DNA of 64,000 nucleotides from Klebsiella sp. RIT-PI-d (GCF_001187865.1 NZ_LGIT01000009.1:1116001-1180000), one strand, 5' to 3'; shown: positions 1 to 8,271, counted from the first letter of the stretch. The notes: generated from the letters alone by a model not told the origin. Translations and numbers: made by a program.

Positions 1-270
1 TACCGTTAGCTCACGCAGTGCGGCCCCAAGATGAGTACCGCTGCCGACGGGAAGACGCGGCGGATAAAACGATAATACCTCGTGCAGTGGCACGATGGTT
101 CTGGCGATGCCTGCAAATGCAATAACCGAAATCCACGCGGTTTCCAGCGCGTGTGGATCTCTTCGCAGATCGCTGACGATCATTTGCAGGCCGTCATTCA
201 TTTTCCTGAGATTGTCGCCAATCATCGACTCTGAGCAATCCAGAACAAAAAATACCGGAAGTCTTCTCAT
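1..270 (-). CDS. terY3: TerY-type von Willebrand A protein, 3' end outside window
   Basis: The first 90 codons of a von Willebrand factor A domain protein are present; the frame stays open to base 1, so the C-terminus lies outside the window. The start MRRLPVFFVLDCSESM matches the two complete TerY proteins nearby and contains the metal-ion-dependent adhesion motif DxSxS (DCSES). It begins 22 bp after the stop of the next TerY gene and is the last visible gene of the leftward ter operon. TerY proteins are thought to act as metal-dependent scaffolds that work with TerD-family proteins and, in some systems, with a phosphatase and kinase. The order terY3-terY2-terX-terY1-terW follows known ter clusters, which is why this symbol is used; the numbering itself is inference. 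Confidence 0.85.
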   Translation of the reverse strand, partial: MRRLPVFFVLDCSESMIGDNLRKMNDGLQMIVSDLRRDPHALETAWISVIAFAGIARTIVPLHEVLSFYPPRLPVGSGTHLGAALRELTV

Positions 271-292
271 GAATATCACCTCATCAGGCTCA

Positions 293-931
293 TTACAGCA
301 CCAGCTGAATTTCAGGCGGAGGAGGCGGAAGCGTATCCGAACGGGCGTTGACGCCTGCACTGGTGCTGCCCGAGGCAACGCTGGCGGATACCCATTTGAA
401 GAAGCCGGCAAACGCGGTGGAGTCCAGCGTTTCAAGCGCCACGACGGTATCGGTAAGCTGTTTCAGATGCTCGTGACGCGCTTTGGGTCCTACCGCACAG
501 GCAATGATCGCACCGAATGCGCGACGTTTTACCTCTTTGATCGCTTCTCCATAGGCCCAGGTGTCTGACGGCGTACCATCAGTCATCAGAAATACCAGCG
601 GTCGCCAGTCGCCTTTTTGATCGCCATCTGAACGGCGTACATCGCGATCGACGCAGGTAATAAGACATTCCAGCGCGGCCCCGGTAAATGTGCCGCCGGC
701 GCTGGGCACGACAATATCGGTAAACTGGAAGTTCTCCAGCGCCGATAATGGACTGTGCTCCCGCGCGTCGTTATCAAACGTAATGATCGAAATGTGGACG
801 CTCTCAAGCGCATAGGGGTCCTGACGCAGCGCACTGAGCATTGCCTGCACGCCAACGTTCACCGCGTGAATAGACTCGCCGCGCATCGATCCTGAGGTAT
901 CAATGAGCAGATATACAGGTAGTCTTCTCAT
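293..931 (-). CDS. terY2: TerY-type von Willebrand A domain protein
   Basis: This 212-residue cytoplasmic protein is a single von Willebrand A domain. The N-terminus MRRLPVYLLIDTSGSM carries the MIDAS motif DTSGS, and MTDGTPSD (about residue 116) supplies a later metal ligand. There is no signal peptide or membrane segment. The C-terminus ends in a proline run (PPPPPEIQLVL), shared with the second full copy at 1596-2231 (PPPPPEVNVVL). It starts one base after the terX stop codon, so translation is probably coupled. In the ter system these proteins are believed to bind partner proteins through a divalent metal; a direct enzymatic role is not expected. Confidence 0.9.
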   Translation of the reverse strand: MRRLPVYLLIDTSGSMRGESIHAVNVGVQAMLSALRQDPYALESVHISIITFDNDAREHSPLSALENFQFTDIVVPSAGGTFTGAALECLITCVDRDVRRSDGDQKGDWRPLVFLMTDGTPSDTWAYGEAIKEVKRRAFGAIIACAVGPKARHEHLKQLTDTVVALETLDSTAFAGFFKWVSASVASGSTSAGVNARSDTLPPPPPEIQLVL

Positions 932-932
932 A

Positions 933-1574
933 TTATATAAAGCTCTTTAGATGCGTGACAAACGTGTCAGATGCTGACGGTTCTCCCAGAGCATTGAGTT
1001 TCCAGCCGTCTGGCTCTCTGACCAGTTCTGCAAATAGCATGGAGCATTGATTATTAAATGTGGCACCGCCGGAGAGATCAAAACGCGCCATTTCAATATT
1101 GCGGGCATCGACTGCGCGAATAAATGCGTTTTTTACTTTGCCGAAATGCTGTTTCAGGCGCTCGCCATTGTAGATCTGGACAATAAATACGATTTTTTCG
1201 TAGCGCGGTTCAAGGGCATTAAGCTTAACGATAATTTGCTCATCATCTCCATCACCGGCCCCGGTGCGGTTATCGCCTGTTAACCAGATATTGCCTGATT
1301 TATGCCGCAGGCTATTAAAAAAGATAATATCGCCGTTAATTAGCGTCGGTTTGCCATTCTCCCGATCGCCTAAATCAGTCACTTTTCCCTGGGCATTACA
1401 TAAAAAAGCGATGACGTCGAGATCGTATTCCTCTTCCTTCTTGCCAAAAACGCTGCCTAAAAATCCTTTCTTCTCTTCGTTAATATCCCATCCCAGACCA
1501 ATTGTAACGGAGGAAAGATCGTATTCATTTTTTCGCAGGCTAACGCCTTGCCCTTTGCGTAAACTGACTGACAT
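933..1574 (-). CDS. terX: TerD-family calcium-binding protein TerX
   Basis: This 213-residue protein is one TerD domain. It opens with the repeated SLRKGQGVSLRK type segment typical of TerD/TerZ/TerX and contains the acidic calcium-binding stretch [13 protein letters not shown] (about residues 98-110), also present in TerZ, TerD and TerE of this window. An insertion near residue 36 (EEKKGFLGSVFGKKEEE) resembles the matching insertion of TerZ (KKKGFLGGLLGG) and is missing in TerD and TerE. It lies between two TerY genes, 21 bp downstream of terY1 and 1 bp before terY2. TerD-domain proteins bind calcium and associate with the membrane-facing TerC complex; this assignment rests on family knowledge. 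Confidence 0.92.
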   Translation of the reverse strand: MSVSLRKGQGVSLRKNEYDLSSVTIGLGWDINEEKKGFLGSVFGKKEEEYDLDVIAFLCNAQGKVTDLGDRENGKPTLINGDIIFFNSLRHKSGNIWLTGDNRTGAGDGDDEQIIVKLNALEPRYEKIVFIVQIYNGERLKQHFGKVKNAFIRAVDARNIEMARFDLSGGATFNNQCSMLFAELVREPDGWKLNALGEPSASDTFVTHLKSFI

Positions 1575-1595
1575 AACATCTCCTTATTTATGTGG

Positions 1596-2231
1596 TTACA
1601 GAACAACATTTACTTCCGGCGGTGGCGGTGGCAGGTCGTCCAGGCCAATCACCTCTTTTTTCGATTCCACCTTTTGGCTACCAACGGAAATGCTGGCGGA
1701 AACCCATTTAAAGAAGGCCTTGATCGTGGTGGAGTCGGCAGTATCAAGCTGCAGGACTATCTCGGTTATCTCCTGTAAGACCTTAGTTTCGGCAGCATGT
1801 CCTGCCGCACAGGCGACAACCACGCCAGTTCGTGCCGCGTTAAATTCACCTACGCCTTTACGCCAGTCATCGGTAGGCGATCCATCGGTCATAATAAAGA
1901 CCAGAGGACGCCAGTCACCCTTCGTTTCAGCCGTGGTTTTTTGTACTTCACGGGAAATACACTCCGCCGTGAGGGAGAGCGGTTCACCCAGTGCGGTGGT
2001 TCCGCTGGCAGCCAGATCGGGGAGTTTAAAACTTAACAGGTCGGTGAGAGGAACAGCCTGGCGCGCAGAGGAATCGAAAGTAATGACTGAAACCCAGGCG
2101 GTTTCGAGGGCGTAGGGATCTTGCTTAAGCGTGGTGAGCAGGGTTTGAACCCCGTTTTTAACGGCTTCAATCGGCTCGCCATGCATGGAGCCTGACGTGT
2201 CGAGAAGTAAATAGACAGGGAGTCTGCGCAT
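1596..2231 (-). CDS. terY1: TerY-type von Willebrand A domain protein
   Basis: This 211-residue von Willebrand A domain protein has the MIDAS motif DTSGS at the N-terminus (MRRLPVYLLLDTSGSM) and MTDGSPTDD further on. It is close in sequence to the copy at 293-931 and to the partial copy at 1-270, so the three probably arose by tandem duplication around terX. The proline-rich tail PPPPPEVNVVL is conserved with terY2. A gap of 169 bp separates it from terW upstream, larger than any other spacing in this operon, so an internal promoter is possible here. Confidence 0.9.
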   Translation of the reverse strand: MRRLPVYLLLDTSGSMHGEPIEAVKNGVQTLLTTLKQDPYALETAWVSVITFDSSARQAVPLTDLLSFKLPDLAASGTTALGEPLSLTAECISREVQKTTAETKGDWRPLVFIMTDGSPTDDWRKGVGEFNAARTGVVVACAAGHAAETKVLQEITEIVLQLDTADSTTIKAFFKWVSASISVGSQKVESKKEVIGLDDLPPPPPEVNVVL

Positions 2232-2363
2232 ATATAGCTCCTGATAATGTATCTATTTTTTAACCCCGAAGTCTTATCCAGAATAAAGACTAAAATACAG
2301 TATGCTTTTCGAGCATTATGAGCGAGTTTTTTCTGGATAGTGGGCATATGAAGGATAATTGTA

Positions 2364-2385
2364 GCCCGTAACGGACGCCACGGGC
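2364..2385. repeat. Short inverted repeat between terW and terY1
   Basis: GCCCGT (2364-2369) pairs with ACGGGC (2380-2385) across a 10-base loop in the 169-bp gap downstream of terW. No T-run follows on the minus strand, so it is a weak terminator at best and could be an RNA processing or attenuation hairpin inside the operon. Confidence 0.35.
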
Positions 2386-2400
2386 AGAAGGACGCGATCG

Positions 2401-2868
2401 CTATTTCCTGGTATTGACGCGTTGGTTTTGCAAAATTTCGAATGCTTTTTCTGCTAACAATTCAACCACTTCACTGCGGGTTTTATCATTAGCAAACGCG
2501 TATCGGTCTATTTTGCGTAAAATACTCATCCGTAATGAAAGCGATACTGCGGTTTTTTTGTCTTTATCAAGATCGACCCAATGGGCTGCTTCACTTTTTT
2601 TCAGTTCCGCATGTGCGTTAAGCGACTCCGTCATTCTGCGCAGCACTTTTTTATCCAGCGTACCAAATTGCGTGATCTGATAGGCATGGGCCGCCTTACT
2701 GTATTTTATCTCGGCGAGATACGATCCGCGTAATTCTTTAAGCGCCCGGGTAAGGGTAGGTTCTGAACACTCCAGCACCGCAAGAATATGAGTCGCGGAA
2801 ACAGGCTTGCCCGTGCCAAGCATAGTGGCCAGCCTGAATACTCGCTCTTGTCGGGAACTTAATTGCAT
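2401..2868 (-). CDS. terW: TerW, DNA-binding regulator of the ter locus
   Basis: This 155-residue protein fits TerW in length and position. Residues 1-50 look like a winged helix-turn-helix (VSATHILAVLECSEPTLTRA followed by LKELR). The C-terminal third (SLSLRMSILRKIDRYAFAND, then TRSEVVELLAEKAFE) looks like a ribbon-helix-helix DNA-binding or dimerisation unit. The gene begins 14 bp after the citE-like stop. TerW is reported as a transcriptional regulator of ter genes in enterobacteria; the obvious target here is the divergent control region at 7952-8271. The domain reading is by eye. Confidence 0.88.
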   Translation of the reverse strand: MQLSSRQERVFRLATMLGTGKPVSATHILAVLECSEPTLTRALKELRGSYLAEIKYSKAAHAYQITQFGTLDKKVLRRMTESLNAHAELKKSEAAHWVDLDKDKKTAVSLSLRMSILRKIDRYAFANDKTRSEVVELLAEKAFEILQNQRVNTRK

Positions 2869-2882
2869 TTTCCTGCGTATCC

Positions 2883-3842
2883 TTAATTCTGCTGCGAAAG
2901 TGGAATACGGACAATTTCACCGTTGCCGCGATCGCTAATAATGCCATAAACCTGCGCTCTTTCCAGGACAGCAGAGGCCCAACGGCGGTGCGTCGCCGGC
3001 TCACACATCGCGCCCAGCGATTTAAACACGGCCTGGGAGGAGTTCAGGATCCGCAGGGCATCGGCATAGTCGTTATCTGACACCCTGAGCGCCGCCTCAA
3101 TTTTAGCTATCTGATTGGGATGAATAGCCGTTTTCCCCACCAGGCCATGTGCTATATCAAGCGCCAGCTCTTTGTCCATGATGTCATGATCGTCAATATG
3201 CTCACAGACTGGCGCAGTCAGGGCAAAACCGCGGGTGGCGAATACCGACACCAGCATTTTAATAACATATCCCATCGGGCCATCATAAAGCGTAAGCTGG
3301 CGCGGGCGACGAAGCGAAATCACATTCATCAGATCGTTACCACCAATGCGCAGGGCAATAATACGTTGATGGCAGGGATGGTCCAGCAGGGCGATCGCCA
3401 GCCGGCGCATTTGTTCAACGTCAAAAACGTCTTCCGTTTCTAGCGTTGGCATCATACATAAATGCGTGTGCTGAATGAATTCCCACCACGCCGGCAGTGA
3501 TGCCTGGGTGAACTTGGGCAAAACCAGCCCATCAATGGCACTGAGATTCATGGTCCGGGTTAGCCGTGCACCCATTTCAACATCTCTCGGGCGAACGAAG
3601 ACCAGCGGCCAGTGCGAGCTGCCGTCGGCGGCTTTAGCTTTGGACAATGTTTCGAGCAGCGCCTGCAGATTATTAAGCGCCGCAGGAACATCCTCCTCGC
3701 TAACCGCGTCCTCAAGGCAAATAACCAGTGAACGAAGTCCTTCTACTTTAATCGTGAGGATCGCATCGGCGATATCCATGCGGGTCGCAGGCATGTAAAG
3801 TGTTGCCCCAAGATTCCACGGTGAGAGTCTTTTCATCATCAA
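2883..3842 (-). CDS. CitE-like HpcH/HpaI lyase family protein of ter cluster
   Basis: This 319-residue protein belongs to the citrate lyase beta / HpcH aldolase superfamily, which forms TIM barrels that make or break C-C bonds using a divalent metal. Visible family features are ICLEDAV (about residue 42), the arginine-rich VFVRPRD, RIGGNDLM and the C-terminal GKTAIHPNQI segment. It is standalone, without citrate lyase alpha or gamma genes, as is usual for ter-associated copies. Its start overlaps the stop of the preceding StiP-like gene by 4 bp (ATGA). In the ter locus it is presumed to be one step of a nucleotide-like metabolite pathway; the substrate is unknown. Confidence 0.88.
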   Translation of the reverse strand: MMMKRLSPWNLGATLYMPATRMDIADAILTIKVEGLRSLVICLEDAVSEEDVPAALNNLQALLETLSKAKAADGSSHWPLVFVRPRDVEMGARLTRTMNLSAIDGLVLPKFTQASLPAWWEFIQHTHLCMMPTLETEDVFDVEQMRRLAIALLDHPCHQRIIALRIGGNDLMNVISLRRPRQLTLYDGPMGYVIKMLVSVFATRGFALTAPVCEHIDDHDIMDKELALDIAHGLVGKTAIHPNQIAKIEAALRVSDNDYADALRILNSSQAVFKSLGAMCEPATHRRWASAVLERAQVYGIISDRGNGEIVRIPLSQQN

Positions 3843-4912
3843 CGCACCTTTTTAATGATGGTGACGGCGCGATATTGCCCGATAGCCTCGCCAACTACAG
3901 CAATGTTAATGCCTTTGTCACGCGCCAGCGCCACAAGCAGGGCCACGTCAGGATCGTCAATAGCACGAACGAAGACATGATCGGGAACCCGGCGGAGTAC
4001 CGCTCGCGTCGCTTCAGCGATACCGGGTTTGATACGGTTTATGCTGTCTACCTGATAGCGGCTGGCCAGCGTATTGACAACCCAGTCGCTTTTTTCGCGC
4101 AGACTGGCTTTATCTGCGTGTTCAGACGACAGCGGCGGCACATTCTGAAGACGTTTACGCTGCTGCGCTACGGTGTCGACCAGCATACGGCTGCATTCCC
4201 AGGCGGCCAGATGATCGCACTGCACGCAGCCATGAAATCCTTCCTCCGTCCAGATGGAGCGCGAAATCAAACCGGAGACAGGCGCCCCCATAATACCAAA
4301 GGGGATCAGCCAGTCATCATCACTGGCTGACATCCATGCCCGGCCACACGGATCGGCCAGCACTACCAGCCGCGGGATCGCCGGATACCCCGGCCGGCCG
4401 GCCAGAGATTTACTCAGTTCGCCGGTGATAGCGCCTTTCCCGGTCCAGCCGTCAACAAAGACAATGCCGTCGGTGCCATGGCGGGCTTCAATCCACTCAA
4501 GAGCCGCAGTGTCGATACCCCGGTCGCGAATAATACTGATGCCGTAATGAAACGAGACTTTACCCATATCGCGCAGCGCCTGCTGTAGCATTACGCCCAG
4601 CGGCACGCCAGCGCGGACCAGACTTGCCAGCACAATCGGCGTCTCGCCAAACTGCGTTGCCAGCGCGCTGGCCAGCTGCTGAACTTCCGTTGCCAGACGT
4701 TCAGCGCCGCGATCCAGCGAGCGGCGGAAAAGGTCGAGATGCCATGCCGTTGGCTCTGGCTCCTGGCTGAGCATGTCCGAATAGTGTTTTTTGCCCGACT
4801 GAATATATTCCTCTTTCAGTTCGACCGGGGTCATTTCCATTTGTACCGGCTGCAGGAGAAAATGAACGTCTTCAGGCAAATATGAGCCTGAGAATGAAAT
4901 TTCATCACGCAT
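3839..4912 (-). CDS. Phosphoribosyltransferase-like (StiP) protein with C-terminal PELOTA domain
   Basis: The product is 357 residues from the ATG at 4912; an upstream in-frame extension to 4978 lies wholly inside the HAD gene and is unlikely to be used. The main domain resembles type I phosphoribosyltransferases, with IVFVDGWTGKGAIT as the probable PRPP-binding loop. The last 45 or so residues (from HVFVRAIDDPDVALLV) look like a PELOTA RNA-binding-like fold. Databases name this family both PRTase_1 and cysteine protease StiP; the PRPP-like loop favours the transferase reading. Its ATG overlaps the HAD stop by 8 bp. It is a standard member of the biosynthetic arm of ter loci, where it is proposed to handle a ribosylated metabolite. 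Confidence 0.85.
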   Translation of the reverse strand: MRDEISFSGSYLPEDVHFLLQPVQMEMTPVELKEEYIQSGKKHYSDMLSQEPEPTAWHLDLFRRSLDRGAERLATEVQQLASALATQFGETPIVLASLVRAGVPLGVMLQQALRDMGKVSFHYGISIIRDRGIDTAALEWIEARHGTDGIVFVDGWTGKGAITGELSKSLAGRPGYPAIPRLVVLADPCGRAWMSASDDDWLIPFGIMGAPVSGLISRSIWTEEGFHGCVQCDHLAAWECSRMLVDTVAQQRKRLQNVPPLSSEHADKASLREKSDWVVNTLASRYQVDSINRIKPGIAEATRAVLRRVPDHVFVRAIDDPDVALLVALARDKGINIAVVGEAIGQYRAVTIIKKVR

Positions 4913-5687
4913 GATCTTTCTCCCCAAACAGTGACTGTGCAATGGCGTCGGCAAACTGACTTTGCTGCGGCATGCCAAACCAGGTACAACGCTTCATAAA
5001 CCGGTAGTCGCTGAGGCTATCACCGAGGCCAATCACCGGAAAAACGCCGCGCTCTGCACGTAACTTTTCTAATAGCCAGCTGACGGCCAGACCTTTTTCT
5101 ACCGGCGTCGGGAGCCAGGCAATATTGTTACTGTTGCGATGAATGTAAAATCCATGAGTTGAAAACAGGACTTCAATTTCATCGCCAATAGCATTGAGTT
5201 CATCAAGCCGCGTACTGTCCCGATGCTTCATCACCAGGTAAACCGGCACGTCACCATATTCATAGTTAAGACGTGCCCAGGCATTAATATCTCTGGCTGC
5301 CATAAGTTCAGTAATCTGCCGCTGCATAGTGAGAAGTTTCTCTTCATAAGGCGCTAAGCAGGCAAGCATATGTGCTTTCCATTCCTCATCAGGCTGTCGG
5401 TCGGCATTAAGAATAACAGCGCCGTGGGTGGTAATGGCCCAGGAACGAAACGGGATCTGTACCCGGCTAATTTCTTCTGTGCCTCTGGCCGTTACCGGAA
5501 TGAATTCCGCACAGTCAAGCAGCCAGTCAACCAGCATTGATTGCTCCTCGGTCATAAAGCTGCGCGGTTGCAGACTGCGGTCAAGTGCACCGGTGCGATA
5601 CGGTTCGAGGTCCAGTTCATTGATCATTTTACGCCGGGTCTGAAACAGCGTGTCGTCAAGATCTGAAAGGAAAACAGGTTTATTCAT
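4905..5687 (-). CDS. HAD-superfamily phosphatase of ter biosynthetic arm
   Basis: This 260-residue haloacid dehalogenase family hydrolase has the nucleophile motif SDLDDTLF at residues 8-15 (D9 and D11) and the closing acidic motif GLGDSLSDYRFM near residue 218. The middle insert (about residues 85-190) is a cap domain as in Cof/sucrose-phosphatase-like HADs. It overlaps the PRTase-TRSP gene upstream by 8 bp and the StiP-like gene downstream by 8 bp, so the three are translationally coupled. The likely role is to dephosphorylate an intermediate made by the neighbouring phosphoribosyltransferases; the substrate is unknown. Confidence 0.87.
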   Translation of the reverse strand: MNKPVFLSDLDDTLFQTRRKMINELDLEPYRTGALDRSLQPRSFMTEEQSMLVDWLLDCAEFIPVTARGTEEISRVQIPFRSWAITTHGAVILNADRQPDEEWKAHMLACLAPYEEKLLTMQRQITELMAARDINAWARLNYEYGDVPVYLVMKHRDSTRLDELNAIGDEIEVLFSTHGFYIHRNSNNIAWLPTPVEKGLAVSWLLEKLRAERGVFPVIGLGDSLSDYRFMKRCTWFGMPQQSQFADAIAQSLFGEKDHA

Positions 5688-6822
5688 AGGTAATAATCTC
5701 TACGCTGCCAGCAACCTTTTTCAGGGCGGTGAGCAGCAGGGGGTCAATACTTTCTGCCGGCGTTTCAGCGCAAAGTAAAATACGCTCGAATGACTGATGC
5801 GCAACGTTATACAAAAAATTGGGGATGCCCAGACCGTAGTTGTCGGTAAAGGCAATGGCGGATTGAATGGCAAAACCCGTGGCAATGGGTGAACGCGTGG
5901 TGGAACTGTATTTCACCTCTGCGCCCATAGCTTGCAGGCGTTCTGCGAGCAAAAACGGCTCCCACACAAATTCCCCGGACCCCAGTACCAGGATCTTCTC
6001 GCCTGGCTGTGCAGTCACACCCGGTGCCAGGTCGGCAGCCGGTTCCAGCATGCCTAATCGCCCCCAGGTTTGTTTGCGCGACGGCGAGAAAGTGCCCGCT
6101 GCCGTGATATTAACCTGTGGCATGACGGGTGTTGGAGCATCAGGCAACGGCTCCCACGACCACTGTCCGCTGACCAGCGACAGAGGTAAAACCGGCAGCG
6201 GGCAGCCTGCCGCCAGCGCGCCGTGGCTCCAGTCGGTCAACGTAACGGTGACCACCTGACGCAGCGATGATAATCCGCCCTCGTCGCGCAGCGCCGCCAG
6301 CAGGTTAATAAAGGTGTTGCCCGTGGTCGCTTCATCATCAATCAGAACGACCGTTTGCGCCTCCTGTACGCGACGGCGCATTTCAGGATCTGAGGGCAAA
6401 TAGAGCAAATGATCGGTGGCATGGCTGTGCGCTTCTTTAAATTCGCAAAGTAATTCACCGTCTACAGGATGGCGGGTAGAGGTCAGATAAACGGCATCGG
6501 GAACACGCGCTCTTAGCTCGTCAAAGACCCCAGCCCCCAGCCCGACTGCGGTTTCGGCCATGCCGATAAACACGACCGGGCCAGCTAAATCGGCCGGAAA
6601 TTGCTCGCCCAGCTGGCGAAAAACAGCACGCATCGTTGAGGGGAATACCGGAATATGTCGACCGAGCACTTTACTGACAAACAAAAAAGCCCGTTTAGGA
6701 TTGCGGCGCTCGCCGATATCAAATAAAGATTCAAGCGCAGCCTGTCCCTGATGTCGGGTGACACTGATTGTTCCACTGGTTAGCGTGCGACGATATATGT
6801 TTTCGTCGTGGGTATTCAGCAT
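5680..6822 (-). CDS. Phosphoribosyltransferase with C-terminal TRSP domain
   Basis: This 380-residue protein has a phosphoribosyltransferase domain (residues about 15-215) with the PRPP-binding motif VVLIDDEATTGNTF near residue 160, followed by a TRSP domain marked by KILVLGSGEFVWEPFLLAERL-type sequence and YSSTTRSPI. The TRSP name derives from that conserved T-R-S-P string, seen here as TTRSPI. It pairs with the second PRTase (StiP-like) in all classical ter biosynthetic arms. The ATG at 6822 overlaps the stop codon of a 22-codon ORF (6816-6884) in another frame, so initiation is probably coupled to that ORF. AGGA lies 9 bases upstream of the ATG. A frameshifted longer N-terminus cannot be excluded. 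Confidence 0.86.
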   Translation of the reverse strand: MLNTHDENIYRRTLTSGTISVTRHQGQAALESLFDIGERRNPKRAFLFVSKVLGRHIPVFPSTMRAVFRQLGEQFPADLAGPVVFIGMAETAVGLGAGVFDELRARVPDAVYLTSTRHPVDGELLCEFKEAHSHATDHLLYLPSDPEMRRRVQEAQTVVLIDDEATTGNTFINLLAALRDEGGLSSLRQVVTVTLTDWSHGALAAGCPLPVLPLSLVSGQWSWEPLPDAPTPVMPQVNITAAGTFSPSRKQTWGRLGMLEPAADLAPGVTAQPGEKILVLGSGEFVWEPFLLAERLQAMGAEVKYSSTTRSPIATGFAIQSAIAFTDNYGLGIPNFLYNVAHQSFERILLCAETPAESIDPLLLTALKKVAGSVEIITYE

Positions 6823-6884
6823 AGCGTTACATCCTGAACGTGATAGGGGAGATAATCCTGCCTGGTACGGATAATTTCAGTCAT
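6816..6884 (-). CDS. 22-codon ORF coupled to the PRTase-TRSP gene
   Basis: An ATG at 6884 is preceded by AAGGAAGG at ideal spacing, 11 bp after the ATP-grasp stop codon. It encodes MTEIIRTRQDYLPYHVQDVT plus LC and then stops, and its TGA overlaps the ATG of the PRTase gene. The strong ribosome site suggests that this is where ribosomes load, with re-initiation at 6822. It is either a genuine leader or coupling peptide, or the original N-terminus of the PRTase separated by a frameshift. The sequence alone does not decide between these. Confidence 0.5.
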   Translation of the reverse strand: MTEIIRTRQDYLPYHVQDVTLC

Positions 6885-6895
6885 ATGCGCCTTCC

Positions 6896-7951
6896 TTAGA
6901 GCGTATTTGTCAGCATCGGTTGGTAAGCGATAGCCTCGGTTACTGCCCGCACCACTGCCGGACGGAAATGCGCGTCGGCCTCAGACCGGACCTCACTTTC
7001 GCTAAGATAACCAAGCGTGAAGCCTGCGTATAATCCCGGTAAATTCACGCCGCTATGACGGGTGTAGCCTATGCCGCCAGAGGGACGCATATTGATCTCA
7101 AGGAGAACCGGCTTGCCGCTTTCATCATGACGTGTTTGTACATTGACCAGTCCGTCGGCTTTCATTACTGCCGCGCAAGCGCGTGCCAGTTCGTAAGCCT
7201 CACCGGTATTTTCAAGGTACTGAAGTGCCCCTTCTTTACGCCGTCCGACGGCGGCCAGAACGGTTCCCTTGTTGACCAGCATATCGACAGAGTATTCCGG
7301 GCCGGGCAGGTAAGGCATGAGCACCAGTGGCTCAAACGATCCGGCGGATTCACAGGCGGCCAGATACTGCCATGTCGGGATCAAACGACGTTCAGGATAA
7401 TTAATTACTGTCATGGACGAGGCAGCATCATCAAAGCGCCAGAATCCCATGCCGTAAATCCCTTTTACCGGTTTTACACACAGCGGTGATGACATGAACG
7501 GCGAGTGAGTGAGCTGTGTTTTAAGTTCATTCAGCGTCGTGATACGTACGGAAGGCACAACCGGTAATCCATTCTTTTCCATCAGTTGCGCAAACGCTAC
7601 TTTGTCATCAGCGATATCTATGCTCTCTACGCCGGATGCGCCAGTAGTCAGCACAATCCCTGATGATTCGATGGCCTGGCGATGCGTTTCAAACCACTGG
7701 CAGTGGCGTCCTGTATGAATAACGTTGATGGCATGTTCTTTTACTATAGCTTCAATAAATGCCAAACGCTGTTCGTCATCTTTCGGTTCTATTAAAGAAA
7801 AATGCGCCAGGGATAAAATTTCATTTCTTTCATTACGATGCGATGCATAGATTGTGACAGGGCGATCACACGTTTTGGAAAAATCATTTACACTTTGAAT
7901 GATATCCCGTTGAGAAGAAAGACCTTCCATAAACCATATTTTATTTTTCAT
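6896..7951 (-). CDS. ATP-grasp domain protein, first gene of leftward ter operon
   Basis: This 351-residue protein has the ATP-grasp fold: an N-terminal pre-ATP-grasp region (1-100), an ATP-binding central region with PLCVKPVKGIYGMGFWRF (about residues 153-170), and the metal-binding tail LLEINMRPSGGIGYTRHSG. Members ligate a carboxylate to an amine or thiol using ATP. It opens the leftward operon, so it is expressed from the divergent region 7952-8271. With two PRTases, a HAD phosphatase and a CitE-like lyase it is part of the set proposed to make a nucleoside-like metabolite in ter systems. The substrate is unknown. Confidence 0.87.
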   Translation of the reverse strand: MKNKIWFMEGLSSQRDIIQSVNDFSKTCDRPVTIYASHRNERNEILSLAHFSLIEPKDDEQRLAFIEAIVKEHAINVIHTGRHCQWFETHRQAIESSGIVLTTGASGVESIDIADDKVAFAQLMEKNGLPVVPSVRITTLNELKTQLTHSPFMSSPLCVKPVKGIYGMGFWRFDDAASSMTVINYPERRLIPTWQYLAACESAGSFEPLVLMPYLPGPEYSVDMLVNKGTVLAAVGRRKEGALQYLENTGEAYELARACAAVMKADGLVNVQTRHDESGKPVLLEINMRPSGGIGYTRHSGVNLPGLYAGFTLGYLSESEVRSEADAHFRPAVVRAVTEAIAYQPMLTNTL

Positions 7952-8271
7952 TTTTGCTCTTTACGGGTCAGTACGTAAATAGGGGAGGATAGCCGTTCAG
8001 TCTATGCAGGCTGCATTTTAATGTCAATCATATTATGATTATAAAAGCAGTCATATTCACTCCCTGAATTGATAGGGTCACTCCACCAATCCCCCCTAAT
8101 AAATAGGGGGGGTTAAAATTATAAATGAATTTATTTCAATGATTTATCATCATAAGCTGAACTTTCATCGAAATTTACCTTGTGAGTGAACTACATCATG
8201 ATATGATTTTTTAAACGCCAGGTTTTCAACGCTGGTATGTCGCGCCGGTCAATCCTCATTAAGGAAAATAT
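7952..8271. promoter_or_regulatory. Divergent ter control region
   Basis: These 320 bp separate the leftward biosynthetic/terW-terY operon from the rightward terZABCDEF operon. The sequence is much richer in A and T than its flanks and contains no open frame worth calling. It includes the G/C-block inverted repeat at 8091-8111 and a weaker CCCT/AGGG pair at 8062-8077. Both operon promoters must lie here, and it is the natural target of TerW. The terZ ribosome site AAGGAAAA lies just before 8272. No -35/-10 pair is convincing enough to assign. Confidence 0.7.
8091..8111. repeat. Inverted repeat CCCCCCTA/TAGGGGGG, candidate operator
   Basis: CCCCCCTA (8091-8098) and TAGGGGGG (8104-8111) form a perfect 8-bp inverted repeat around ATAAA. 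It stands out in an A/T-rich region midway between the divergent operons, about 160 bp from each start codon. No T-run follows on either strand, so it is more likely a protein-binding site than a terminator. Confidence 0.5.

Noticed and set aside
95-568. Plus-strand open frame of 157 codons over the terY genes
   Set aside because: It overlaps two terY genes antisense, has no ribosome site and no recognisable family.
3839-4978. Longer start at 4978 for the StiP-like gene
   Set aside because: The extra 22 codons lie inside the HAD gene; the ATG at 4912 gives the usual 8-bp overlap seen between neighbouring genes.
8091-8111. The CCCCCCTA/TAGGGGGG repeat as a Rho-independent terminator
   Set aside because: It lies between divergent promoters where no transcript needs to end, and no T-run follows on either strand.
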